Position numbers and translations under genes: made by a program
Notes under the pieces: generated by a model
The model's input: the letters and a program-made list of their open reading frames with translations, nothing else
Told to the model about the DNA's origin: nothing
The model's database searches: none
Assembly: GCA_903850425.1 (NCBI GenBank)
Contig: CAINLR010000017.1
Coordinates: 105,074 to 169,073 of the forward strand
Length of the DNA stretch: 64,000 nt
Source: an uncultured Verrucomicrobia subdivision 3 bacterium
GTDB lineage: Bacteria > Verrucomicrobiota > Verrucomicrobiia > Limisphaerales > UBA11358
Reading direction: 5' to 3'
Shown here: positions 20,412 through 29,700 of the stretch, piece after piece
Layout of the letters: each line of letters opens with the position of its first letter
Position numbering within the stretch: position 1 is the stretch's first letter

Positions 20412-20538
20412 GGTGTTATCAGTTACGGCCAGAAGCCGCAGGGCTACTTACTTAATGTATTAGAAGCAGTTTTAGGTTTGAATTACAAGTGTTTTTGAAT
20501 CATCTGACATCAAGGCCTTTCATCCAGCGAACATTCCG

Positions 20539-20868
20539 TTGAACTTCGCAATGCGCGTAGCATTGATGTCCGCATGTGGGTGTCAGCCAGATTCGCCGGG
20601 ACGGTGGCGAATCGAATGCGAAGTATGGCGGCAGCCAAATGGAGAACCGTTGGTCTTCTGCGGCGCGCGCAAAGTCATCAGTCTCGAACGCCAGGTGCGC
20701 ATTGCCGCCGGCGCAATCGTTTTTGTCGGCGTGCGGCTCGCGCATTTTTTAGAGGCGCGTTTTATCTGGCTTTCGGGTCTTGTGAGCACCGGCTTGGTGG
20801 TTGCCGGCATCACGGATTTTTGCGGCATGGGTCTGCTGCTGGCCAAAATGCCGTGGAATCGGCGATAA
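20539..20868 (+). pseudogene. Truncated rhodanese-DUF2892 protein (only the membrane part intact)
   Basis: 109-codon frame. From about residue 44 it matches the C-terminal part of rhodanese-DUF2892 sulfurtransferases: KVISLERQVRIAAGAIVFVG, a second membrane segment, then ITDFCGMGLLLAKMPWNRR. Just before this, EVWRQPNGEPLV looks like the last rhodanese strand (GG-x-x-x-W-x-x-x-G-x-P). The catalytic rhodanese domain with its CxxGxR loop is missing, and the first 35 codons do not match the family. It is therefore read as a deletion remnant. Two hydrophobic helices remain and a small membrane protein could still be made. It lies 95 bp before an Rrf2 regulator, the usual company of sulfur genes. 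Confidence 0.65.
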
Positions 20869-20928
20869 CTTGTTTGCGAAACAGCCCTGACTTCCAGCCG
20901 GCTTTATTTACTACCCAGCAAATACGAG

Positions 20929-20963
20929 TTGACTAAAACCCTACCTGTTTTATCGTTTATAGA
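20929..20963 (+). promoter_or_regulatory. Possible promoter/autoregulatory region of the Rrf2 gene
   Basis: TTGACT at 20929-20934 is followed by an AT-rich stretch (TTTTATCGTTTATAGA) up to the ATG at 20964. The -10 could be TTTATC or TTTATA, and spacing is not ideal for the latter. Rrf2 proteins often bind AT-rich sites overlapping their own promoter, but no clear dyad was identified. Confidence 0.3.
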
Positions 20964-21425
20964 ATGCGAGTATCCAAGAAAACTGATTATGCCTTGCGCA
21001 CGATGTTCACACTGGTAGAGCACTATCGTGGCACGCCGATTCCCATTCGTGAACTGGCGCGGCGGAATGATGTGCCCAAGCGTTTCTTGGAGCAGATCAT
21101 GTTGCAACTGAAGTCGCAGGGGTGGGTGGAGAGCACGGCGGGGGTGCGGGGTGGCTATGTGCTGGCCAAGAGTCCGGAAAAAATCACGATGGGGGAGATT
21201 GTCCGCTTTTTTGATGGGATTCTGGCTCCCATTGACTGTGTTTCGGTGACGGGCTACCAGCGTTGTTCGCAGGAATCCGTCTGCCGTTTTCGCCGGGTAT
21301 TTCTGGACGCGCGCAATTATGTCGCCGGAATCATGGATCGCGCGACGTTGGCAGATGTCATCAAGGGTTCCCCGGTGACTCGACAGGAAATTTCGGCAGG
21401 GTTTACGGAAGGAGCAGGAATTTGA
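20964..21425 (+). CDS. Rrf2 family transcriptional regulator
   Basis: 153 aa. The N-terminal winged helix starts MRVSKKTDYALRTMFTLVEH and includes IPIRELARRNDVPKRFLEQI and the wing GWVESTAGVRGGYVLA. Cys residues in PIDCVS, RCSQES and VCRFRR match the three-Cys region that binds an Fe-S cluster in IscR/NsrR-type members. Family members control Fe-S assembly, cysteine metabolism or nitrosative stress. With a YezD pseudogene downstream and a rhodanese remnant upstream, a sulfur-assimilation role is the best inference. The gene itself appears intact although its neighbours are decayed. Confidence 0.9.
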   Translation: MRVSKKTDYALRTMFTLVEHYRGTPIPIRELARRNDVPKRFLEQIMLQLKSQGWVESTAGVRGGYVLAKSPEKITMGEIVRFFDGILAPIDCVSVTGYQRCSQESVCRFRRVFLDARNYVAGIMDRATLADVIKGSPVTRQEISAGFTEGAGI

Positions 21426-21580
21426 TTTTTTCACCAAGCATTCGACATCCGGAAGCGGTTTGTGGATAACAACGATAAATACAGTCGTCAATAAAGTCGG
21501 TAGGTGGTGTTTACCTGCCGCCATTTGCCATCAGCTTTATATTTACACATGATAACGACTAAAAGCGTCGCGTATCAAAC

Positions 21581-21709
21581 ATGAGCACAGAAAAAATTGA
21601 ACTGGTCACGCCGGTGAAAGTCACGCCAGAGTGGTTGAGGCTGGTGAAGCGGCAGGTAAACTCCTCGTAGTATGGCGTGGTGCAGATTGTCATTCACGAC
21701 TCATAGGTC
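21581..21709 (+). pseudogene. YezD/DUF2292 small protein, inactivated by in-frame stops
   Basis: Reading from ATG at 21581 gives a short DUF2292-like N-terminus (TPEWLRLVKRQVNSS), then TAG at 21668-21670, then YGVVQIVIHDS, then TAG at 21704-21706. The core of this 50-60 aa family reads SLR-[FY]-G-x-V-x-I-x-V-H-D-G-x-V, so both stops fall inside the conserved core and the sequence after the second no longer matches. YezD genes commonly sit by Rrf2 regulators and sulfate or organosulfur uptake genes. This looks like a decayed remainder of such a locus. From 21710 to 21960 nothing further is recognisable. Confidence 0.65.
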
Positions 21710-21959
21710 GCCGTCGGCCATTTCACGCCCGGGCTCGTGTTCACCACGGCTACGTTCATCCGCTATAGTTTGGGTGGGCCAACCGCAGATCTAATTGCTA
21801 CGCCGGGAGTTTTTCTGCCGTCATTTTGTCTTGTGACCATCAGGGGGCCATTTCTGCCGCGCTTGCGTAACTCGCCGGTGTTGGGCGTTTTTTTGGTTGG
21901 CGCCAACTTGCGTCACTCTGCCTGATTGCGGTGCTTGCCCGCATCAAATTGAAACGCCT

Positions 21960-22292
21960 TTATCCGAAATTATGAATGATACGGGATACTAAGTGTCGCA
22001 CCCAGAAAATGCCGATGGCATTGGGCCGACTGGAGGTGCGCGCGGCAAAAATTTCGTGCGTCTGCGGGTCGAGGTAAGGGGCAACTTCAAGTTGCGCCGC
22101 CCGCGCCCGGCCGAACCAGTAAAGCAGCCACACGCGGTCGAATCCGTCAAGGTCGCGCAATCACGACACCAACTCAAAGAACGCTTCTACTGTGCCTTCA
22201 ATGCCTGTCGCCCAACGCGGTTGGATCGGCGTGCCAACCGCTTCACGATGCGGTGAGTGAATCATGCCAATGGATTTGAGCTCAATTTTCAT
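21960..22292 (-). pseudogene. trmO: TrmO/TsaA-like tRNA methyltransferase, nonsense-mutated and C-terminally truncated
   Basis: From ATG at 22292 the minus strand reads MKIELKSIGMIHSPHREAVG and on to AFFELVS, then TGA (22161-22163), then continues in the same frame as LRDLDGFDRVWLLYWFGRA, PYLDPQTHEIFAARTSSRPN and AIGIFWVRHL before a stop at 21960. The order matches the beta-barrel UPF0066/TsaA domain, which N6-methylates t6A37 in tRNA. The position of the TGA normally holds Gly before LRDLEGF, consistent with GGA to TGA. The usual C-terminal part after N-P-I-G is gone. The start overlaps the end of the recombinase-fused frame (ATGA). Stop-codon reassignment is unlikely because neighbouring genes use TGA as stop. 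Confidence 0.75.
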
Positions 22293-22852
22293 TGATGATC
22301 GTGATGGTGGCCGTGGTTTGAGCAACCCTCGGGCGTTCCCGTCAACTGGCCAGCCAGATAGGCCGCGACCGACATTTCAATGCGGGCATTCTGGTGCCGC
22401 TCACTGAGCAAATCGACCAGCCGCAATTGACAGACCTCGCTGACGCGCAGGCCGGCCGCATGGGTGGTCATGAACAGGGCGCGGTGCTTGCGGTTCAGCG
22501 CCGGAAACGCAAACAGTCGCTCCAACTCCTGCACCCCGTTGAGCTTGGGACGCAGGACCGGTTTTTTCATGCGCGGCAGGGCCTGCTCGATGGCTTGGGT
22601 CGGGCGATGCAGAATATTGCTGAAGAAGAACCGCAAACCACTGACCGCCACGATGAGGGAACCAACCGCCAGCTTTTTCTCCCGCAACAGGTGCAGCAGG
22701 TAAGCCTTGATTTCGTCGTCCGCGATTTGATCGGGAGAGCGGTGATAGAACCGGGCCAAGCCCGTGACGCAACGCACGTATGAGTCTTGGGTGTGAATGG
22801 AGAATCCGCGGAGCTGGATCTCGTCGATGAGTTTTTGATGTAAGGGAGTCAT
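22289..22852 (-). pseudogene. Truncated tyrosine recombinase fused to a His-rich tail
   Basis: 187 codons with a good GGAG ribosome site. Residues 1-100 are a SAM-like core-binding domain (LIDEIQLRGFSIHTQDSYVR), followed by the start of the catalytic domain including the first catalytic Arg (HAAGLRVSEVCQLRLVDL). The rest of the catalytic domain (H-x-x-R and Tyr) is missing. After about residue 147 the sequence changes to a tail ending in GHHHDHQ that is foreign to recombinases and overlaps the trmO start. It probably belonged to the gene formerly upstream of trmO. The protein resembles integrases of mobile elements but cannot be active. Confidence 0.7.
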
Positions 22853-23197
22853 AGGACTCCAACATCGCGCAAACTCACCAAAAAGACTGCGGCCGCTGAC
22901 TACCGCGTCAGCGGTTTAGTTCAATTCGCGTTGAGCGGAGCGAACCAAATAATAATTGCTGGAAACAGGGGTGGCCTGGCCAAAGAAGGCGGGATTAGAA
23001 CATGGGTAGCTGTGGAGCCAGATTCGTTAGGCTGGCATGCTTTTTAAGCTTGCTTGAAAATGATTGCAGCTCAATCCACCTTTTCCATCCAGAGGCCGAT
23101 GGACTTGGTTCAGCTCAAATATTTCCACCGTCCACTGCCAACCTCTGCTGGCTGGAATGACGGCAAGGCATCTTTATTGTCCGCCAACTGTTGCTTT
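22853..23197. other. Intergenic region with one strong hairpin
   Basis: 345 bp upstream of the propeller-phosphoesterase gene. A perfect 8-bp stem CCGCTGAC-TACCGC-GTCAGCGG lies at 22893-22914, between the truncated recombinase and this gene. It may be part of an element end. No gene is seen; the open frame extending upstream from 23198 has no signal-like or conserved sequence. Confidence 0.4.
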
Positions 23198-25792
23198 ATG
23201 AGATTCTTAATTACGACTTTGCTGTTTTCACTGGCTGTCTTTGCCAGTATCTCTTCGCCATCAAAACTGGCGGCCGCCGATGCGCCGACGCTCTGGCCAG
23301 GCCGCCAGCGTGACGGTTCCATGTTGCTGCCGAATCAATGGTCCTTGCGTCCCGCCGGAGCCACGCAGATCGAACTTGGTGATTTTCCCGTGAATCTCGC
23401 GTTGTCACCGGACGGAAAATTTGCCGCCGTGCTGCACTGCGGTTACAGCCAGCATGAAGTGGTGATGGTGGATCTGGCGCAGGCAAAAATTGCCAGCCGC
23501 ACCAAAGTTAATGAGGCATTTTATGGAATCGCGTTTTCGCGCGACGGACTAAAACTTTTTTGCAGCGGTGCGAGCGGCGAAGTGATTCACGCCTTTGGTT
23601 TCAACGCAGGTAAATTGGAAGCCAGAACCAGTTACCGCCTGCGCCCCGCTGACGAATTGGGCGTGCCGTGCGGTCTCGCAGCAGACGCGTCTGGCTTAAT
23701 ACTCTATGCCGCGAATCTCTGGAATGACCGCGTTTCCTGTCTGGATTTGAAAACAGAATCCGTTCACGACATCGTGCTGGATCCCAACGCCGCGCCCGCG
23801 ATCAACCTGGCGGCCAAGCCGGACGAAGATTCTGACACCGCCGCCGCCAAGAAGCGCGCCCGCGCCGCGCTGCTGGCCAGCCAGCATGATTTGGACGGCG
23901 TTTTTCCGTATGATTGCGTTTTGGATGGGAAGCGCAACCGTTTGTATGTAAGCCTATGGGGCGCGGCGTCCGTTGCGGTGGTGGACTTAAAAACTCAAGT
24001 TGTTTCCGCGCGCTGGGCTGCGGGCGCGCATCCGTGCGACATGGTTTTGAGCCGTTCTGGAAAGTCTTTGTTCGTGGCCAACGCCAATGACAACACGGTT
24101 TCCGTGCTCGACACGCAAACGGGGCGCGCGATTGAAACACTTTGGGCCACGACTTTTCCCGATTCGCCGCGGGGAGCCACGCCGGACAGCCTTGCGCTTT
24201 CACCAGACGAAAAAATGCTTTTTGTCGCGAACGCCAACATCAACGCCATCGCGGTTTTTGATGTTTCCGATTTGGGTCACAGCCGCAGTCTCGGTTTTAT
24301 TCCGAGCGGCTGGTATCCGACCTGTGTGCGCGTGACGCTGGATGGAAAACATTTGCTCATCGCCAATGGCAAGGGCAACACGGCGCTCGCCAATCCCGTC
24401 GGGCCGCAGCCGGTCGCGGGCGGAACCAAGAAGGAAACCCGGCAATACATCGGCAGCCTGATGAAAGGCACGTTGAGCATTGTGGATTTGCCGGACAAAA
24501 ATAATTTCGCCGCGCAGATGGCCGCATGGACGGCAGACGTTTTGAAATGCACGCCGCTGCGCCCCGACGCCTCGGTCGCGGCAAAACGCCCGGAAGGCAA
24601 TCCTGTGCCGGATCAATTGAGCGGGGGCAGTCCGATCACGCACTGCATTTACATCATCAAGGAAAACCGCACTTACGATCAGGTGTTCGGCGACATTGCG
24701 GCGGGCAACGGTGATTCCAAATTGTGCCTCTTCCCGGAGCGCGTGACGCCGAATCTGCACAAGCTCGTGAAGCAATTTGTGCTGCTCGACAATTTTTACT
24801 GCGATGCCGAAGTGAGTGCCGACGGACACGAATGGTCCATGGCCGCTTACGCTTCGGATTTTGTCGAAAAAACCTGGCCGCTGAATTACGGCCACAAAAA
24901 ATCCAAGTTTCCGTATCCGAGCGAAGGCGTATTTTCCATCGCCGCGCCGGCGAGCGGTTATCTTTGGGACCGGGCGGCGGAAGCGGGTGTGAGCTATCGC
25001 AGTTACGGCGAGTTCGTTCACGGCGCGAGTCCAGTGAACGAGTTGCCAACGACAAAGCTCAAAGCGTTGCAAGGTCATTTTGATCCAGAATATCACGGAT
25101 TTGATTTGAGCTATCCCGATGCTGCCCGCGCTGACCGATTCATCAGTGAATTACACCGTTTTGAAAGTGAGGGCGACATGCCGCACCTGCAAATTGTGCG
25201 GCTGGGAAACGACCATACGCACGGCGTCACCGTCGGCCAGCGCACGCCGACGGCTTATGTCGGCGATAATGACGCCGCGCTCGGCCGGCTGGTGGAAGCG
25301 GTGAGCCAATCCAAATTCTGGACCAACACCGCCATCTTTGTGATCGAGGACGACGCACAGAACGGCCCGGATCACGTGGACGCGCATCGCACGGAAGCAC
25401 TCGTGATCAGTCCTTACACGAAACACGGCGCGGTGGATTCCACGCTCTATTCCACCACGAGCATGTTGCGCACGATGGAACTGATCCTCGCTCTGAAACC
25501 GATGACGCAGTTCGACGCCGCCGCCACGCCGATGTTCAATTCGTTTCAAGCCGTCGCCGATGCGACGCCTTATGTCGCGTTGCCGGCCAATGTTAATTTG
25601 CGAGAAACCAACACCATTGCGGCTTGGGGCGCGAAAGAAAAATTTAATTTTGCGAAGGAGGACGCCAACGATGATTTGAAATTCAACGAAGTCATCTGGC
25701 GTTCCGTGCAAGGCGCGAATTCGCCGATGCCCGCGCCGGTTCACGCCGGTTTTGTGCTCGCGCGCAAGGGCGGCGATCACGACGATGATTAG
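23198..25792 (+). CDS. Secreted YncE-like propeller plus phosphoesterase-family protein
   Basis: 864 aa from the ATG at 23198, which begins a clear signal peptide (MRFLITTLLFSLAVFASISS). An upstream ATG at 23054 would add 48 residues without such a signal. Residues about 50-430 form a seven-blade-like YVTN propeller (LFVANANDNTVSVLDTQTGR, MLFVANANINAIAVFD). Residues about 465-780 are a phosphoesterase domain of the PLC/acid-phosphatase-like superfamily: IIKENRTYDQVFGD, FYCDAEVSADGHEWSM and a late FVIEDDAQNGPDHVDAHR. These residues form the metal/phosphate site in relatives. It probably hydrolyses phosphoesters at the surface; the substrate is unknown. Confidence 0.85.
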   Translation: MRFLITTLLFSLAVFASISSPSKLAAADAPTLWPGRQRDGSMLLPNQWSLRPAGATQIELGDFPVNLALSPDGKFAAVLHCGYSQHEVVMVDLAQAKIASRTKVNEAFYGIAFSRDGLKLFCSGASGEVIHAFGFNAGKLEARTSYRLRPADELGVPCGLAADASGLILYAANLWNDRVSCLDLKTESVHDIVLDPNAAPAINLAAKPDEDSDTAAAKKRARAALLASQHDLDGVFPYDCVLDGKRNRLYVSLWGAASVAVVDLKTQVVSARWAAGAHPCDMVLSRSGKSLFVANANDNTVSVLDTQTGRAIETLWATTFPDSPRGATPDSLALSPDEKMLFVANANINAIAVFDVSDLGHSRSLGFIPSGWYPTCVRVTLDGKHLLIANGKGNTALANPVGPQPVAGGTKKETRQYIGSLMKGTLSIVDLPDKNNFAAQMAAWTADVLKCTPLRPDASVAAKRPEGNPVPDQLSGGSPITHCIYIIKENRTYDQVFGDIAAGNGDSKLCLFPERVTPNLHKLVKQFVLLDNFYCDAEVSADGHEWSMAAYASDFVEKTWPLNYGHKKSKFPYPSEGVFSIAAPASGYLWDRAAEAGVSYRSYGEFVHGASPVNELPTTKLKALQGHFDPEYHGFDLSYPDAARADRFISELHRFESEGDMPHLQIVRLGNDHTHGVTVGQRTPTAYVGDNDAALGRLVEAVSQSKFWTNTAIFVIEDDAQNGPDHVDAHRTEALVISPYTKHGAVDSTLYSTTSMLRTMELILALKPMTQFDAAATPMFNSFQAVADATPYVALPANVNLRETNTIAAWGAKEKFNFAKEDANDDLKFNEVIWRSVQGANSPMPAPVHAGFVLARKGGDHDDD

Positions 25793-26558
25793 AACTTTTG
25801 GCAGAATTGGTCCGCTCGCGGGCGTGTTTGCAGTTGGCTCCCTTCCCGCCCAAGCACAGAGCGTGTCGCTTCACATTGCGGCGGCAACTCTCAGCGTCCT
25901 GCAGAACGACACCAGCACCAACACCGCGTCGGTCACCGTCACCGCCACACTCGCGATTAATGATTTTCGCGTGCGCTCCGGATCGAATCGCGCGGATTAC
26001 AACGTGCAGATCGGCGACAGGTCCACCGACGACGTGACCAACGGGATTTTGATCAGTTGCTTCAACCAAAACGGGCGCGACAACGGCGAGCTGAATTTTC
26101 CCGGCACGAATTACGGCGCGAGCGCCATTGACAGCTAAGCCACACCGACGGGCAGCGTGCAGTTCCGCACGAACGGCATTGCGGTGGGCGAGCCGGCGGC
26201 GTTTTACGATGGTTCGGCTGCTTTCACCACCACGGCGCTTGGCGCGGCCACTAATTTGATTGCGGCTGAATATGCCGGCGACTGGCTGAATCCAGCGGCG
26301 ACAAATCATCTAAATCAAGTCGTCGCGTCTGACGCGCCGGTCATTACCGGCAGCCGTCTTTTGGGCGGCACCAATTTTCAATTTAGCTTCAGCGGCCCGA
26401 TCGGCCGGACTTACCAAACTTGGAGCGCCACAAATCTCGCGTCGCCCGGCGGTTGGAGTATCGTGCTCTCAAATTCTTTCGGCACGGCCCAGTCGGTCTT
26501 TGGCGAATACAATCTTCCACAAGCCCCCGCTCGTTTTTACGGCGGGGTTTCCCCTTGA
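25785..26558 (+). pseudogene. Broken secreted protein: N-terminal module plus Ig-like and C-terminal module separated by a stop
   Basis: The frame opens at ATG 25785, overlapping the previous stop by 8 nt. It encodes a signal-like start and a module (ATLSVLQNDTSTNTASVTVT, then AINDFRVRSG and NGILISCFNQNGRDNG) close to the first module of the 2041-aa protein downstream. A TAA at 26136-26138 interrupts it. The same frame continues with TPTGSVQFRTNGIAVG, typical of Ig-like group 3 domains, and finishes with a TYQTWSATNL...ARFYG module. It looks like a deletion-fusion remnant of a larger gene. If translated it would give a 117-aa truncated protein. Confidence 0.6.
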
Positions 26559-26770
26559 ATTGTGTCGTTTCGGTCTCGGATTTTTGCGGCAGGTGACATT
26601 TTCATGGCACAAGTTACGATTCGATGAAATGAGTTGATTAAAACTCCCGGCGCGGCCGCGTAGAAGCCTGTTAACGAACATCCCGCTTCCTTGTTCAATG
26701 GCGCGTCTCTACTAAATTGGTGGCTTGACTGAAATAGAGAACCAACCAAGCAAGCAACCAAGCAAATAGC
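26559..26770. other. Intergenic region before the 2041-aa gene
   Basis: 212 bp separating the broken copy from the intact gene. It contains a short AACCAAGCAAGCAACCAAGCAA repeat just before the ATG. No gene, clear Shine-Dalgarno or terminator was seen. Confidence 0.4.
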
Positions 26771-29700
26771 ATGAAACCAAAATTTATTCTCCATCTCGCC
26801 ACTGGTGTCCCTATCGCCACCGGCTTCGCAAGGTGCCGAACGTGGTTTAAGAAACTACTGCTGACCGCACTGGTGGGGGCGACACTGGGCCACCTGACCG
26901 CGCTGGCGACGCCGGTATTCCACCGCATTTCGGCCGCGACGGTCACCGTCCAGCAAAATGATACGGCGAATACTGCCGCCTCGGTGACGTTGATTCCGAC
27001 GCTGGCGATCAATGATTTTCGGGTTTTGAACGGCCCGACGAGCGGCAACAGTCGCGCGGATTACTTTGTGCAGATCGGCACTAACGCGGCAAACAATGTC
27101 ACCAACGGCATTCTGATCAGTTCAATTACTGACAACGGGCGCGACAACGGTGAAGGCACCGGCACGTTTTATGGCACCTGCGCCGTTGACAGCGGCGCCT
27201 CGGCGAGTCCGGGCTCTTCTGGGCAATGGTGGGTTCCGGTCTTCGGAAATCCGATTGCTTCGTCGCCGAGTTATGGCGAATACAATTTCGATTTCGCTGC
27301 GGCTTATTTTCGTTATTCAGATGGCTGGTATGGCGGATGGCTGGTGAACAAGGGCGGCACTAATAACGCGGTCGTCACATCCTTGTCGGCGGATCACTGG
27401 ATTGGCAACCCGAACATGATTTTGGGCACTCACGTCACTCCCATCGGCAGCGCCAAAACAGTTGTCAATCTGCTGCCGTTTGGCTTGGATTCGCGCGTGA
27501 ATGCGATTTTGCTGTGCTGCGGCGGCAAGAATGAGGAGAACTACGCCGTGTCCCAGCCAAACTCGGATGGCACTTGGACGGTAACCACACGCGACAACAT
27601 CACTGGCTCCGCCGAGGCTGATCCCAACGCGTTTGTCTGCATTCCGTTGACCAATCACATGATTGTCTCCGGACGCTTCAATGGCGACGCCAGCATCGCC
27701 ATGCAAAGCGGGGCGTTTTATGTCACCAATACCGACGTTGGAACCTATCACTTGGTCATTCCCGGCGTTGTGCCTACCAATGGCGTGTTGATCATTTCTG
27801 GCGAAGGCGGTGGGAGTGCCAACAATTTTAGCATCGTCAGCTATCAAGCAGCGGCTGATGGCTGGGATATCCAAACTCGGAGCATTGGGGCCAGCGGACC
27901 GAATTTGTTGCAGTTGCCCGCCACCGACGGGGCGGCGTCGTTCACTTATATTCCCGCGCCAACGCCTGGCTTTACGGTCACGCCGACGAACGGCTTGAAT
28001 ACTTCTGAGAATGGCACCAGTGACCACTTTACTGTGGTGCTCGACAGTCCGCCGGTTGCGGATGTTACGATCAACGTCGCTTCGAGTAATCCGAATGAAG
28101 GCATCGCGTCACCGTCATCACTTACCTTTTCAACAAACAACTGGAACGTTCTTCAAACCGTCACAGTCACGGGCGTGGACGATGCAGTTGTTGACGGACC
28201 CATTCCCTACACGGTCGTCCTTTCGCCGGCCGTTAGCACCGATCCACTTTACAACGGGCTGGATCCAGCGGATGTATCTGTTGTCAATGCCGACAATGAC
28301 CAAGCCGGAATCACCGTTAATCCGAACATTGGTTTAGTAACGACTGAAGCTGGCGGTTCGGCGACCTTCAGCGTCTCGCTCAACTCGCAACCTTCGGCAA
28401 ACGTCACGATTGGTTTTTCCTCCAGCAATCCGTCTCAAGGGGTTGTCTCGCCCTCGACACTTACGTTTAACTCATCCAATTGGAACACAAATCAGACTGT
28501 TACCATCACCGGAGTGGACGATTTTATTGACGATGGCGACATCGCTTATTCGATAATCACCGCCCCGGCGGTCAGCACGGATACGAATTACAGCGGTTTG
28601 AAAGGATCAAATGTGTCTGTAGTAAACCAAAATATTGACCATGCGGGCGTTTCTCTCTCCATTTCGGTTCCCATTCGCTTAGTTGAGGGGCAAACCACCA
28701 ATTACACGGTCGTTTTGAATTCCAAGCCAACCTCTAGTGTTGTTATAAATCTAACGAGCAGCAATCCACAAAAAGGCACAGTTTCACCAACCGCACTGAC
28801 GTTTAACGCCGCAAACTGGAATGTGCCGCAAGCTGTCGTGTTGACGGCGGTGGATAACACTATCAGCGACGGCGATTTTTCCTACACCATCACGGGCTTG
28901 GCCACTTCGACTGATACCAATTACTCCGGCATGACCATTCCGGTCTTGGCGGCCACTACGGTGGACAATGAGCCGCCAATTATTTATCCGGTATCAGCCG
29001 CGAACGTGAACGTTGTGCAAAATGATATCGGCAACACGACGTTGTCAGTTACTGTCACACCCACTCTTAGCATCAACGATATGCGCGTTCGTCCCGGTTC
29101 AATTCGCGGCATCTATAATCTTCAAGTCGGAGTCTATTCTTCTGATGACCTTACCAATGGCTTGATCATGAGCTCCGTGACGGAAAACGGACGCGACAAC
29201 GGTGATGGCACTTTCACTTATGACATGAGCGCCATAGCCGGATCCACTGATCCTTCTTCCCCCGGCTATCAAGTGGTGATGTATGACACCACTGCGAGCC
29301 GCGCTCGTGCAAATGGCAGTTTTGCTGTGGCTTACTTTACCTACGCGAATTGGATTTGCGGCTGGGGACGCAATTCCACAGCAATCAATGGTGGTCCGAC
29401 CGATCTTTTCACCGGATCACCCGGCGTAAATCTGGGTGAGCAGTTCGGAAGCTCCGGTGGCGGCGTGTTCTCGCTGGACTTGCGCTCAATGGGAATTAGT
29501 TCGACCAACGACGGCGTATTAATTGTCAATCACGGCAAGGATGAAGGTAATTTTGCCCTGTCTCACGCCAACGATGACGGCACGTGGTCGCTCTGGGTCA
29601 AAGACAATCATGGCGATGCCGTGGCTTACGAGCAGGACCCGATTGCATTCGTATTCATTCCGCGCACAAACAACACAGTCATTTCCGGCAAGTTCATGTC

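Noticed and set aside
21960..22292. TGA as a sense (Gly) codon, as in SR1/Gracilibacteria
   Set aside because: Other genes in the window end with TGA and none of the well-known proteins use TGA internally; the trmO copy is also truncated.
24200..25096. 298-codon minus frame opposite the phosphoesterase gene
   Set aside because: Antisense shadow; the plus-strand protein has clear propeller and phosphoesterase motifs.
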